Positions 1 through 9,885 of a stretch of DNA of 64,000 nt are shown here, piece by piece. Every line of letters begins with the position of its first letter. Within the stretch, counting starts at the first letter, position 1. The DNA comes from JBQTIY01 sp052387675 (GTDB taxonomy: Bacteria; Planctomycetota; B15-G4), in assembly GCA_052387675.1 (NCBI GenBank), contig JBQTIY010000012.1:1-64000 (forward strand), given 5' to 3'. The position numbers and the translations under genes are program-made. The notes under the pieces are model-generated. The model ran no database searches. It saw nothing but the letters and a program-made list of their open reading frames with translations, and was not told the origin of the DNA.

Positions 1-70
1 GGTGGTAGCGCCGCGGCTCGCGGATCTTTTCTTGGGTAACGGTGCTGTAGACGTTTGTTGTCGCGGACAT
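1..70 (-). CDS. Start of an unidentified gene leaving the left edge (partial)
   Basis: On the minus strand an ATG at 70 opens a frame that reads MSATTNVYSTVTQEKI and stays open to the left edge (23 codons visible). A TAGGAT hexamer preceded by TGC lies 8 bases upstream, the same geometry seen at other genes here, so I take this as a real start. The reading after residue 16 (REPRRYH) resembles the N-terminal tail before the ClpS core, but the visible part is far too short to assign. It is separated from the upstream gene by a strong hairpin. Confidence 0.5.
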   Translation of the reverse strand, partial: MSATTNVYSTVTQEKIREPRRYH

Positions 71-78
71 GTGCAGGT

Positions 79-84
79 ATCCTA
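79..84 (-). promoter_or_regulatory. Extended -10 element of the left-edge gene
   Basis: Minus-strand TGC-TAGGAT with 8 bases between the hexamer and the ATG at 70. This predicts a leaderless or nearly leaderless mRNA. No convincing -35 box is visible. Confidence 0.45.
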
Positions 85-124
85 GCAGCCCGTGCCGGCG
101 GCCACCACCGCCGGCACGGGCTGC
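85..124 (-). terminator. Perfect 17-bp hairpin downstream of the 142-1392 gene
   Basis: Arms at 85-101 and 108-124 are perfectly complementary (17 bp, almost all G/C) around a 6-base loop. The hairpin lies 17 bases past the stop codon of the secreted protein gene and just before the -10 element of the next gene. No T-tract follows, so if it is a terminator it is not the canonical intrinsic type. Confidence 0.5.
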
Positions 125-141
125 CAGTCTGAAAAGCCTGC

Positions 142-1392
142 TCAGTGCGCCAGCTCGAGCACGACCGGGTTGCTGGTCTCCAAGCCTCCGCTCGGACTCC
201 CCTGCAGCGCGACCAACTGCAGCACAACGTCCACAGGGGGCAGCGCTGCAGGCACGAACATGGTCAGGGCTGCCGAGCCGAGGCCATCGGCACCCAGGAG
301 AAAGCTGGCGGCATTGCTCCACGTAAAGGTCAGCAGCCCGTCGTTGCTCAGCACGAAGCCACCCCAGCCGGAGGCCACCAAGCTGGGAGCCGCCAGATCG
401 AGCGAGGCGAGGAGCGCGTAGGGCACGCCCGGCTGCCCACCCCGCAGCGTACACACCACCGACTCACCCGCCGCAGGCAGGTAGTCCGACACCCTCAGGA
501 CTGGGAAGCGCCATTCGGCCACGCTGAGCGCATCGAGTTCAGCGCCGGCACCGAAGCCCCAGCTCGCCTCATCGAAACCAAGTTCCAGGGCTCCGCCGTT
601 CTCCGCCGTGAAGACCGAGGCATCGTGCGCCGATGGCGACTGCACCGTGAAGAGCACGGCCCCCGTGAGCGGATGCCTGGCCAACGACATGGTGTCGCCG
701 ATCGCTGTGGACACACCCAGCGCCTGCGTCACCAGCGCCGAAACCTGGTTCTCGGTGAAGTGCATCTGGGCCTGTGACTGCCCCACGTTCCAGACGAGCA
801 CGTCCCCATCCTTGATGACTCCGGCATCGTCTCCGGAGAGAAAGGCAGAGTTCTCGTTGTCTGCGAAGGAAAAGAGCCAAGTGCCATCGGGGTCGACATG
901 CAGCGCATCGAGATCCACATTTCCGTCGCTGGCGCCGCAGGCCGCGACCAAGTCGCCCTCTGCCAGATAGATTTGCAAACCCCCGGGACCGGGCGTGAGG
1001 ACATCGCCATCCTTGAACCCGTTCTCATCCGCGGTGAGCGAGAAGATCAGGCCGTGCGCAGCGATGTCCCGCCCGCCCAGATCATGAATCGCATCAATGT
1101 CACCCGGCAGCCAGTGGAAGGGCTTGCTCCCTTGCCCATCTCCCGCCAGGAGTGCCAGCGTCTCCGTCGGCCAAAGGACTCGGCCGCCGCCATCGGAGGC
1201 CGATCGATAGGCCAGTTCGTGATCGGCCAAGGCCTCGCCGGCATAGCTCGTATCCGCCGTGACCGAGGCAATCAGCCCCCACGACTGAGCTGCGGCCGGG
1301 CCGGCACCAAGGCCCGCGCCAAAGCCGCCGCACAGCACAGCCGCCAGCAGCGCGCTGCGCAGTTCCAACACAGTCTTCACCCACGTTTGCAT
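142..1392 (-). CDS. Secreted hypothetical protein
   Basis: 416 aa, family not recognised. The ATG at 1392 is preferred because GGGGAG lies 7 bases upstream; an in-frame TTG lies at 1407. Residues 1-36 form a signal peptide: basic start, hydrophobic core and an AAAQS cleavage site. The body is acidic and rich in Asp and Gly, with two loosely repeated pieces of the kind 'FSLTADENGFKDGDVL' and 'FSFADNENSAFLSGDDAG', suggesting a repeated beta structure. The last 100 residues look like the Ig-like C-terminal module common in GC-rich planctomycete exported proteins. An extracellular or envelope location is likely; the function is unknown. A strong hairpin follows the gene. Confidence 0.7.
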   Translation of the reverse strand: MQTWVKTVLELRSALLAAVLCGGFGAGLGAGPAAAQSWGLIASVTADTSYAGEALADHELAYRSASDGGGRVLWPTETLALLAGDGQGSKPFHWLPGDIDAIHDLGGRDIAAHGLIFSLTADENGFKDGDVLTPGPGGLQIYLAEGDLVAACGASDGNVDLDALHVDPDGTWLFSFADNENSAFLSGDDAGVIKDGDVLVWNVGQSQAQMHFTENQVSALVTQALGVSTAIGDTMSLARHPLTGAVLFTVQSPSAHDASVFTAENGGALELGFDEASWGFGAGAELDALSVAEWRFPVLRVSDYLPAAGESVVCTLRGGQPGVPYALLASLDLAAPSLVASGWGGFVLSNDGLLTFTWSNAASFLLGADGLGSAALTMFVPAALPPVDVVLQLVALQGSPSGGLETSNPVVLELAH

Positions 1393-1511
1393 GCCAATGC
1401 TCCCCAAGGAATCCCTGCGCCCCCTCGACGAGAACCTCCCCCCGAGACCGAAGGCGCATCGCGCGGCAGTCGGCGGCAGAGCCCGCTCGTTACCGACTTT
1501 CGGAGCGGCTC

Positions 1512-2546
1512 TTAATCGCGGGCGAGAGCGAGCGGCAGGATCTCGGCCAGCGAGGCGGCGCCCGTGAGCGCCATGAGCAGGCGATCCACGCCCAGCGCCA
1601 TGCCCACCGAGGGCGGCAGGCCGCGCTCGGCCAAGTCCGCGAGCAAGGCCTCGTCCACAGGCGGTGCTGGTCCCTCGCGCAGCATGGCCTCGCGCTGCCA
1701 GCGCCGGCGGTGCTCGCCCGCGTCGGCCAGTTCCACGTAGCCGTTGCCGAGCTCGAGTCCGCCCAAGTAGGCCTCAACTCGCAAGGCCAGGCGTGGATCG
1801 CTGCCATCGAGTTGCGCCAGTGCCGCCGCGAAGGCCGGCCAGTGCGTGAGGAAGGTCCAGGAGAGCGCGCCGGAGGCCTCGGTGCGCCGGGCCGCGTCGG
1901 CGGCCAGCGCCGGCTCGAGGCGCTCGACCAGCAGCCGCTCGAAGCAACGCTCGGCACCCTGCTCCGCTCGCAGCGAGCTGAGGCCAGCCTGCCGCGCCGC
2001 AGCCACGAAGCCGTCCACGTCACCGTCGAGCAGAGGCTGGAGCGGCACGCCGGCCCACTCCGCGCAGGCCTGCTGCACGCTCAGCACGCGTCCGGCCTCC
2101 GGCACGGGCAGATTCAGTGCGGTCGCAGCAGCCTGGCCCAGCCGCCGCACATCCTCGATGAGCAAGCGGAGCTCCTGACCCGGTCGATACCACTCCAGCA
2201 GCGTGAACTGGGGTTGGTGACGCGACGAGAGCTCCTCATACCCGCCGCGGTAGGCCGGACCCAGCGCGTAGAGTCGGCGCGCGCCGGCGCAGAGCAGACG
2301 CTTGAGGCTCAGTTCCGGTGAAGTTTGCAAGAAGAGCGGCCCGGGCAGTCCCGCGACGCGAACCTCGGGCGGCTGCAAGTGCGCCTCTTGCCCCGCACAG
2401 GGCAAGAGCGCGGGTACATCGGCTTCCAGAAAGCCCTGCGCATCGAAGACGGCGCGCAGCGCCGCGAGAAGTCGGGCGCGCTGCTCGAGCACGCGCACGG
2501 CCTGCGGATGACAGACCAAGCGCAGCGGCCGCCCCTCGGCGGTCAT
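1512..2546 (-). CDS. epmA: EF-P beta-lysylation enzyme (EF-P--(R)-beta-lysine ligase)
   Basis: 344 aa, a class II aminoacyl-tRNA synthetase core without the N-terminal anticodon-binding domain, as in EpmA/PoxA/GenX (family about 325 aa). Motif 1 lies around FLEADVPALLP, motif 2 around residue 115 (ALGPAYRGGYEELSSRHQPQF), and motif 3 near the C-terminus (VGMALGVDRLLMAL). Family members activate (R)-beta-lysine and attach it to a conserved lysine of elongation factor P, easing polyproline translation. The start codon overlaps the end of the upstream gene (ATG 2546 against a stop at 2543-2545), so the two are translationally coupled. epmB and efp are not in the window. Confidence 0.9.
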   Translation of the reverse strand: MTAEGRPLRLVCHPQAVRVLEQRARLLAALRAVFDAQGFLEADVPALLPCAGQEAHLQPPEVRVAGLPGPLFLQTSPELSLKRLLCAGARRLYALGPAYRGGYEELSSRHQPQFTLLEWYRPGQELRLLIEDVRRLGQAAATALNLPVPEAGRVLSVQQACAEWAGVPLQPLLDGDVDGFVAAARQAGLSSLRAEQGAERCFERLLVERLEPALAADAARRTEASGALSWTFLTHWPAFAAALAQLDGSDPRLALRVEAYLGGLELGNGYVELADAGEHRRRWQREAMLREGPAPPVDEALLADLAERGLPPSVGMALGVDRLLMALTGAASLAEILPLALARD

Positions 2547-3135
2547 GGGCTGGTCGGAGCGGCGCAGAGCCGGTGCAATCGCACGAGCCGCTCGGCGCGC
2601 CAGTGCAGATCTGGACGCGCGGCCCAGCGCCGGCCCGCGAGGCGCACTTCCTCCTCGTTCATGAGATTGAGGCCGCGCACGAGCGCCGTAGGATCCCCGA
2701 GCAGCGCCACCGTGTCGTCGTCGGCCGCGAGGCTGGCCCGCACGCGCGCCGCACTCCAGACGGCCGCCGTCACGGCCAAGCCGCCGAGCGCCAGCAGCAC
2801 GCTGACCCAGGCGCTCAGTTCCAGCAGCCGCGTCAGTGCGGCCACGAGACCGAGCACGAGGATCACTCCCATGAGTGCCGGCCCGCGCAGGCCACGCAGC
2901 CGGCGGCGGCGCAGGATCTCATCGGTAAGCAGAGCGCCTGCATCTTCCGGCCGGCAACGCTCCACGACGGACTCGCTGATGCAGAGTTCGCGCTCACTCC
3001 AAGTGAACCACGTGCCGCGGCGCCGATCGGCCGAGACCACCCGCGCCACGCGTCCGGACAGACCGGCCCGCTCGGCCGCGCGCTCCAGCGGCGAGAGGTC
3101 CAGCGCAGGCGGACTGCTGGCGGCCGCCGGCCGGC

Positions 3136-3139
<4 letters not shown>
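2543..3139 (-). CDS. Membrane protein resembling M48 peptidases but lacking HExxH
   Basis: 198 aa. The GTG at 3139 is chosen because it overlaps the asnS stop (GTGA), giving asnS-this gene-epmA coupling. Two membrane segments lie around residues 90-130. The N-terminal layout, a short strand with 'TWFTWSERELCISESVVERCRPEDAGALLTDEI', follows the M48/Ste24 pattern of a protein-surface strand, an 'I.. s..ll..l..ee..a.l.HE' helix, then membrane segments and an 'A.r.a..l.gdp..l...L' helix near the C-terminus. Where the zinc motif HExxH should be there is LTDEILRRR, so it would be catalytically dead. The relationship is inferred from pattern only. Confidence 0.5.
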
Positions 3140-4467
<1,328 letters not shown>

Positions 4468-4602
4468 GCGAGGGCTCGGTGAGGCAGGCGGCGGCCGGCA
4501 CGGCGGCGCCGCAGATCGACAGCCACTCCATGATCGGGATTGGTGGCGCCAGCGCGCAAGTCGCCGGGCGAAACGTCGCGCCGAACGCTGACGGCGCCTT
4601 GC

Positions 4603-4608
4603 TAGGAT
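4603..4608 (+). promoter_or_regulatory. Possible extended -10 of the MFS gene
   Basis: TTGC-TAGGAT on the plus strand, the same TGCTAGGAT string as at 79-84 and 17600-17605. It would give a 5' leader of about 40 bases before the ATG at 4655. No clear -35 box. Confidence 0.35.
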
Positions 4609-4654
4609 TTCCCTGCGGTCGCAGCGCCGCCTCCCCCTTTCCGCCGGCCGCCGC

Positions 4655-5956
4655 ATGTTGCCTCTCACAGCTCTGCCCTTCGGCTCGCTCCTCGCGCCGA
4701 CCGTGGCGCGCTTTCGCTCCTTCTCGCCGGCGGCACGCGCCTTCCTCAGCGGGGCGGCGCTGCTCGAAGTCGGCCACGCCTTTCAGTACGCCCTGCAGAA
4801 CCTGTACGTCATCTCGATCGGGCGCAGCGTGGCCGAGACCGGCCTGGTGAACGGAGCCTCGGCGCTGGGCGTCGTGGCCAGCACCTTTCCTTCAGCCTGG
4901 CTCTACGAGAAGCTCGGGCCGCGGCGCAGCCTGGCGCTGGCCTGCACCCTGAATGCCCTGGCCATCGTGGGCCTGGCCTGCTCGCGGTCGCCGGCCGCGC
5001 TCATGGCCTGCGCCATGATCACCGGAGCGGCCTACACGCTGCACCGCGTCGTGGCGGCCCCCTTCCTGGTGACGGCCTCGCAGGCCCATGAGCGCACGCA
5101 TCTCTTTCAGGCCGAGTTCGCCGTGCACACCTTCACGCAGGCACTGGGGCTGGTCATCTCCTGTCTCGTGGCCGGTCTGCTCGAGGGGGGCGCGAGCGGC
5201 GAGACCATCGCGCTGCGCATCGCGCTCATTGGCGGCGCGCTGCTGAGTCTGCTGGCGCTGCTGCCCTATCGGCGGCTGCCGCCGCACAAGATCGCGCAAA
5301 GCTCGCCGGCCGGCGGCACGGCTCTGCGCATTCTCGGTATCCTGCGTCCCTCGCATTGGCATCTCTGGGTGCGACTCTCAGCGCCGCACTTCCTGATCGG
5401 CATCGGCGCGGGACTCTCGATCCCCTTCATCAACCTTTACTTCACGGACCGCTTTGGCCTGCCCAAGGAATCGCTGGGCTTCGTGCTGGCGGGCGCCTCG
5501 CTGATCATGACCTTCGGCGCGCTGGCAACGCCGCGCGTGGTCACGCGCCTGGGCCTCGTGCGCGCCACGATCCTCACGGAGATTCTCTCGATCCCCTTCT
5601 TCCTGCTGCTGGCGCTCAGCACGAGTTTTCCGGTGGCGGTCGGCGCCTATGTCATGCGCAGCGCGCTGATGAACCTGTCGCAGCCGCTCTGGCGCAACCT
5701 CATGATGGAACTGACGCCCGAGGAGTGGCGGCCCGCGGTCAATGGCGCCTCGATGCTCTGCTGGAACCTGGGCTGGGCAGGCTCCACTTTCCTGGGCGGC
5801 TGGCTGATTGATCACTCAGCCGGCTGGCTGGGCGAGGGCTTCGACGGCTACGCCCTGCCCATGCTGCTCACCATTGCCACCTACTTGCTCGCCATCACGC
5901 TCGAGGCGCGTTTCTTTTGGAAGCACCGGCGCGTGGGCATGCCCGCCCAAAGCTGA
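4655..5956 (+). CDS. Major facilitator superfamily transporter
   Basis: 433 aa with about 12 hydrophobic segments in two halves of six, separated by a basic cytoplasmic loop near residue 210 (YRRLPPHK). An MFS-like loop with a basic pair follows TM2 (WLYEKLGPRRSLALA), and a related one occurs in the second half (LATPRVVTRLGLVRAT). It is an inner-membrane secondary transporter; the substrate cannot be told from sequence. It is transcribed divergently from asnS and converges on the small lipoprotein gene with only 6 bases between the stops. No neighbouring gene suggests a pathway. Confidence 0.85.
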   Translation: MLPLTALPFGSLLAPTVARFRSFSPAARAFLSGAALLEVGHAFQYALQNLYVISIGRSVAETGLVNGASALGVVASTFPSAWLYEKLGPRRSLALACTLNALAIVGLACSRSPAALMACAMITGAAYTLHRVVAAPFLVTASQAHERTHLFQAEFAVHTFTQALGLVISCLVAGLLEGGASGETIALRIALIGGALLSLLALLPYRRLPPHKIAQSSPAGGTALRILGILRPSHWHLWVRLSAPHFLIGIGAGLSIPFINLYFTDRFGLPKESLGFVLAGASLIMTFGALATPRVVTRLGLVRATILTEILSIPFFLLLALSTSFPVAVGAYVMRSALMNLSQPLWRNLMMELTPEEWRPAVNGASMLCWNLGWAGSTFLGGWLIDHSAGWLGEGFDGYALPMLLTIATYLLAITLEARFFWKHRRVGMPAQS

Positions 5957-5962
5957 GCCGGG

Positions 5963-6565
5963 TTAGAGCGTGATGCCCTTGGCCGCCATGAGCGCGCGCG
6001 TGTGCTTGGCGTACTCGCTGTCCGGCGCCAGCTCGATGACCAGCCGCGCATGCCGCTCCTGGCGGGGCAGGTTGTCGTGGCCGCCCTGGTCCTGCAGCAC
6101 GACGAGCAGGAAGGCCGCCTCGGCGCGGTGCTCGCCGCCGGCCAGCGCCGCCTCCAGGCTGCTGTTGGCCGCCGTCCAGTCACTCTCGTCCTTGAGATCC
6201 TGGTAACGCGCCATGGCGGCCGTGCCGCGTGCCCAGTGCAGATTGGCGCGCACATCGGCCTCGAGGAGTTGGCCGCCATCGCCGTCCAGGAGCAATCCGG
6301 CATCGGCATGCGCGATGGCCTCGCTGCGGCGCTCGAGCTGCAGGCAGGCCGTCGCCGCCACGAGTTGCAGGCGGGCATCCTCGCCCAGGCGCTTGAGCCC
6401 CGAGCGCGCAATGGAGAGCGCCGTCGAGGCATCGCGTGCTTTCAACTGCGCCTCACCGCTGGCCACGAGTTTCGCCAGTTCCTGCTCGCGCTCGGAGTCA
6501 GCGCAGCCGCCCGCGCACAGCACGGCCCATCCCAGCAACACGACTCGCAGACCGGGCAAGTTCAT
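5963..6565 (-). CDS. Putative TPR-like lipoprotein
   Basis: 200 aa. A lipoprotein signal is followed by a lipobox around residues 17-21 (CAGGC), giving an anchored protein after cleavage before Cys-21. The body is helical and alanine-rich, with repeated helix pairs such as 'LQLVAATACLQLERRSEAIAHADAGL' and 'AAFLLVVLQDQGGHDNLPRQ', consistent with divergent tetratricopeptide repeats. The AAGGA at 7-11 bases before the ATG acts as the ribosome binding site. It is divergent from polA and no function can be assigned. Confidence 0.65.
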   Translation of the reverse strand: MNLPGLRVVLLGWAVLCAGGCADSEREQELAKLVASGEAQLKARDASTALSIARSGLKRLGEDARLQLVAATACLQLERRSEAIAHADAGLLLDGDGGQLLEADVRANLHWARGTAAMARYQDLKDESDWTAANSSLEAALAGGEHRAEAAFLLVVLQDQGGHDNLPRQERHARLVIELAPDSEYAKHTRALMAAKGITL

Positions 6566-6621
6566 GTCCCTATCCTTTCCTGAGCCGGGCAGAAGTTAAA
6601 GAGCCGAGTTCGTGGCGCGGC

Positions 6622-6627
6622 TACGAT
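6622..6627 (+). promoter_or_regulatory. -10-like hexamer of polA
   Basis: TACGAT, with 10 bases before the ATG at 6638. It overlaps an alternative in-frame ATG at 6626. If it is the -10 box, the mRNA starts within a few bases of 6638 and 6626 cannot be the start. Confidence 0.4.
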
Positions 6628-6637
6628 GGCAGCCCGC

Positions 6638-9484
6638 ATGGCCGAAACCGCACCAGCCCGTCCGCGCACTTTCCTCATTGATGGCTCGGCGCTGGCCTAC
6701 CGCAGCTACTTCGCCAAGGGCCCGGGCCCCTCCTTTGCCTACGCCAATTCGCTGCTGTCGCTCATCGACCGCGGCCAGCCGGATTTCGCTCTCGTGGCCA
6801 TGGACACGCCGCACCCGACCTTCCGGCACGAGGCCTATGCCGAGTACAAAGCCACGCGCGAAAAGACGCCGCCCGATCTCGTGGCTCAGTTTCCGCTCTA
6901 CGAGCGCATCGCCAGGAGCCTCGGTTTCGCGCTCTACGCGCTGCCCGGCTGGGAAGCCGACGACGTCATCGGCACCCTGGCGCGGCAAGCCGAGGCCGCC
7001 GGGCACGAGGTCTTCATCGTCACCGGCGACAAGGACTTCCTGCAGTGCGTCGGCGAGCATGTGCGCATTTGGAATCCGGCCGGTCCCAGCGGCGAACCCG
7101 TCCTGCAGGGCCCCGAGGCCGTGCGCGCCCGCTTCCATTGCCGCCCCGACCAGGTCATCGATGTGCTTGGCCTCATGGGCGATTCCAGTGACAACATTCC
7201 CGGCGTGCCGAACGTCGGCGAGAAGACGGCGCTCAAGCTCATCGAGGACTACGAGCATCTAGAAGATCTGTACGCCGATCTGGAGCGCATCAAGCCGCCT
7301 GGGCTGCAAGCGCGCTTGCGCGAGGGCCGCGAACTGGCCTTTCTCTCGCGCGACTTGGCCACGATTCGCTGCGAGGCTCCCGTCGAGATCGACGTGCCGT
7401 CCCTGCAGTACCGCGGGCCGGACGTCGCCGCTGCGCGCGCGCTCTTCGCCGAGATGGATCTGCCCTCGCTGGCCGGGCGGCTGCGCGAGGCGCCGCGGGA
7501 CAGCACCGATGAGCGCAGTTACCACGTCATCACCACCGCAGCGGACTACGAGGCTTGCTTGCGCCGGCTGCGTTCGACGCGCGAACTTGTGCTCGATCTC
7601 GAAACGACTTCGATCACCGCGCTCGAAGCCGAGATCGTGGGCATCGCGCTGGCCTTCGCTGAGCACGAGGCCTTCTATCTGCCGGCCAATCTCGCCGAGC
7701 CGATCTTCGGCGCGGGTGAGCGCGGGCTCACGGCGCGCGAGCGCTTTGCGGCCGGCGCCGAGGGCCGCGGCGGGCCTCCGGCCGACCAAGGCGCGAGTCT
7801 TTTCGCCGAAGCCCTCTTGCCCAGCACCTCGGGCCGCGGACTGCCGGAGGACCCGCTCGTGCCTCCGCCCGGCAGCGATTTGGCGCATTTTCTGGCCGAT
7901 CTGCGCCCCGTGCTCGAGGATCCCCGCGTGGCCGTGGCCGGCCAGAACCTCAAGTACGACCTGCTCGTGCTTGGCCGCTATGGGCTCGTGCCCGCGAACA
8001 TCGCCTTCGACACGATGCTGGCCAGCTACTGCGTGCAGGCCCACCAGAGCCAGCACGGTCTCGACTTCCTCAGTCAGAAGCATCTCGGCATCACCAAGAT
8101 TCCCACCAGCGAACTCATCGGCAAGGGCAAGTCACAGATCAGCATGTGGGACGTGCCGCCGGCGCGCTGCGGCGAGTACGCCTGCGAAGACGCCGACATG
8201 ACTTTCCGGCTCTGGCGGCTCTTCAGCCAGGAGTTGGACGGCAACCCGGTCGAGAAAGTTTTCCGCACGGTGGAAATGCCGCTGCTGCCGGTGCTCATCA
8301 GCATGGAGCGCCATGGCGTGCTCGTGGACACGGCCGAACTGCGGCGGCTCGCGGTGGAGATGACCGGGCGCATCGAACGCCTCTCGCAGGAGATTTACGA
8401 GCTGGCCGGCGCGCCCTTCAACATCGCCAGCCCCAAGCAGCTCGGCGAAGTGCTCTTCGAGAAGCTGAAAGTGCACGAAGTGCTGGGCATCAAGCGCATC
8501 CGCAAGACCAAAACCGGCTACAGCACCGACGCCGAGGTGCTCGAGTCGCTGTCCGAGCATCCGCTGCCCGGCAAACTGCTTGAGCATCGCCAGCTCAGCA
8601 AGCTCAAGAGCACCTACGTGGACAGCCTGCCGGACCTGGTCCATCCGGTGACGGGCCGCATCCACACCTCCTACAATCAAGCCGTCGCCAGCACTGGGCG
8701 CCTCTCCTCCTCCGACCCGAATCTGCAGAACATCCCGATTCGCACTGAGGAGGGCCGGCGCATCCGGCAGGCCTTCATCGCCGCGCCCGGGCACGTGCTG
8801 CTGGCCGCCGACTACAGCCAGATCGAACTGCGCCTGATGGCCCACATCTCCGGCGACGAGGCCTTGCGCGCAGCTTTCCGCGACGGCGAAGACGTGCACC
8901 GCCGCACCGCAGCGCTCATCTTCGGCGTCGCGGCCGACGCCGTCACGCCCGCCATGCGCTCCCAGGCCAAGACCATCAACTTCGGCATCATCTACGGCAT
9001 GGGCGCGGCACGCCTAGCGCGCCAGATCGGCCTCAAGATGGCCGAGGCCACCGCCTTCATCGAGCAGTACTTCAAGGTCTTCTCGGGCGTCAAAGCCTGG
9101 CTCGACCGCACGCGCGAAGACGCCACACGTCAGGGCTACGTCGAGACGCTCATCGGCCGCCGCCGCCGCATCGAGAACCTGGACAGCGACGACCCGCGCC
9201 TCGCGGCGGGTGCGCTCAACGTCGCCGTCAACACGCCGCTGCAGGGCACCGCCGCCGATCTGATCAAGATTGCCATGATCCGGCTGCACGCAGCGCTGCC
9301 CGAGCAGCGCTTGCGCGCGCGCATGCTGCTGCAGGTGCACGACGAACTCGTCTTCGAAGTCCCAGAGGACGAGGTCGCGACACTCACGCCGCTGGTCAAG
9401 CGCATCATGGAAGGCGCGCTCGCGCTGGATGTGCCGCTGGTGGTCGACACCGGCACCGGCCACACGTGGGTCGAGGCCCACTGA
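6638..9484 (+). CDS. polA: DNA polymerase I
   Basis: 948 aa from the ATG at 6638; ATG 6626 would add four residues. It fills gaps and removes RNA primers during replication and repair. The 5'-nuclease domain covers residues 1-290 (FLIDGSALAYRSYF; GDKDFLQ; GDSSDNIPGVPNVGEKTA). The 3'-5' proofreading domain keeps its catalytic acids: the LDLETT pair near 320, the Asp of NLKYD near 438 and YACEDAD near 515. The polymerase domain has motif A (AADYSQIELR, about 725), motif B (INFGIIYG, about 780) and motif C (VHDELVFE, about 900). The proofreading domain carries an insertion of roughly 50 residues between LDLETT and NLKYD compared with E. coli Pol I. Monocistronic. Confidence 0.96.
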   Translation: MAETAPARPRTFLIDGSALAYRSYFAKGPGPSFAYANSLLSLIDRGQPDFALVAMDTPHPTFRHEAYAEYKATREKTPPDLVAQFPLYERIARSLGFALYALPGWEADDVIGTLARQAEAAGHEVFIVTGDKDFLQCVGEHVRIWNPAGPSGEPVLQGPEAVRARFHCRPDQVIDVLGLMGDSSDNIPGVPNVGEKTALKLIEDYEHLEDLYADLERIKPPGLQARLREGRELAFLSRDLATIRCEAPVEIDVPSLQYRGPDVAAARALFAEMDLPSLAGRLREAPRDSTDERSYHVITTAADYEACLRRLRSTRELVLDLETTSITALEAEIVGIALAFAEHEAFYLPANLAEPIFGAGERGLTARERFAAGAEGRGGPPADQGASLFAEALLPSTSGRGLPEDPLVPPPGSDLAHFLADLRPVLEDPRVAVAGQNLKYDLLVLGRYGLVPANIAFDTMLASYCVQAHQSQHGLDFLSQKHLGITKIPTSELIGKGKSQISMWDVPPARCGEYACEDADMTFRLWRLFSQELDGNPVEKVFRTVEMPLLPVLISMERHGVLVDTAELRRLAVEMTGRIERLSQEIYELAGAPFNIASPKQLGEVLFEKLKVHEVLGIKRIRKTKTGYSTDAEVLESLSEHPLPGKLLEHRQLSKLKSTYVDSLPDLVHPVTGRIHTSYNQAVASTGRLSSSDPNLQNIPIRTEEGRRIRQAFIAAPGHVLLAADYSQIELRLMAHISGDEALRAAFRDGEDVHRRTAALIFGVAADAVTPAMRSQAKTINFGIIYGMGAARLARQIGLKMAEATAFIEQYFKVFSGVKAWLDRTREDATRQGYVETLIGRRRRIENLDSDDPRLAAGALNVAVNTPLQGTAADLIKIAMIRLHAALPEQRLRARMLLQVHDELVFEVPEDEVATLTPLVKRIMEGALALDVPLVVDTGTGHTWVEAH

Positions 9485-9885
9485 CCGACCGCTCCGCGGC
9501 TGCCACGGGGCTCCGCTCTGCGTCGACCCGGAGATCGCTCCGCGGCTGCCACGGGGCCTGCTCTGGCCGGCTGTCCTCGCTCTCGCCCCAGCACTACTCC
9601 GGCAGTCGTTCGTCCACACTGGCGATCCGCTGCGGAGGCCGGCCGCCGCAGCCCCGGGCGCGCCGCGCCGCGCACCAACGGCTGCCCACCGTTCTCGCCG
9701 CTGTTTGCACTGCACCTCGCGTCCGCCAACCGCCTTCCCATAATTGCGGCGGCTGTGCGACGCGGCGGGGTGTCGGTGTGCCGCGAGTTCCGAGCCGACC
9801 TCTCGGCCGCATCGGCCGAGTCGGCGAGGTGTCTGAGCGGCACCGCCGAGCCCCCGCCGCGGGCGCACTGAGCGCCCCGAACCCC
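9485..9885. other. Non-coding gap between polA and the beta-helix gene
   Basis: About 400 bases with no convincing gene on either strand. It holds two identical 22-base direct repeats (9490-9511 and 9536-9557) just after the polA stop, and a 7-bp hairpin (ctcggcc / ggccgag, 9802-9820). Open frames here have no recognisable protein character. Confidence 0.6.
9490..9557. repeat. Pair of identical 22-base direct repeats
   Basis: The string beginning cgctccgcggctgccacggg occurs at 9490-9511 and again at 9536-9557, 46 bases apart. It starts 6 bases after the polA stop codon. Not inverted, no coding function seen. Confidence 0.8.

Noticed and set aside
6626..6637. ATG at 6626 as the polA start
   Set aside because: It overlaps the TACGAT hexamer that looks like the -10 box; ATG 6638 is preferred, though either is possible.
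9802..9820. Hairpin ctcggcc / ggccgag as polA terminator
   Set aside because: It is about 320 bases past the polA stop and has no T-tract; too weak to call.
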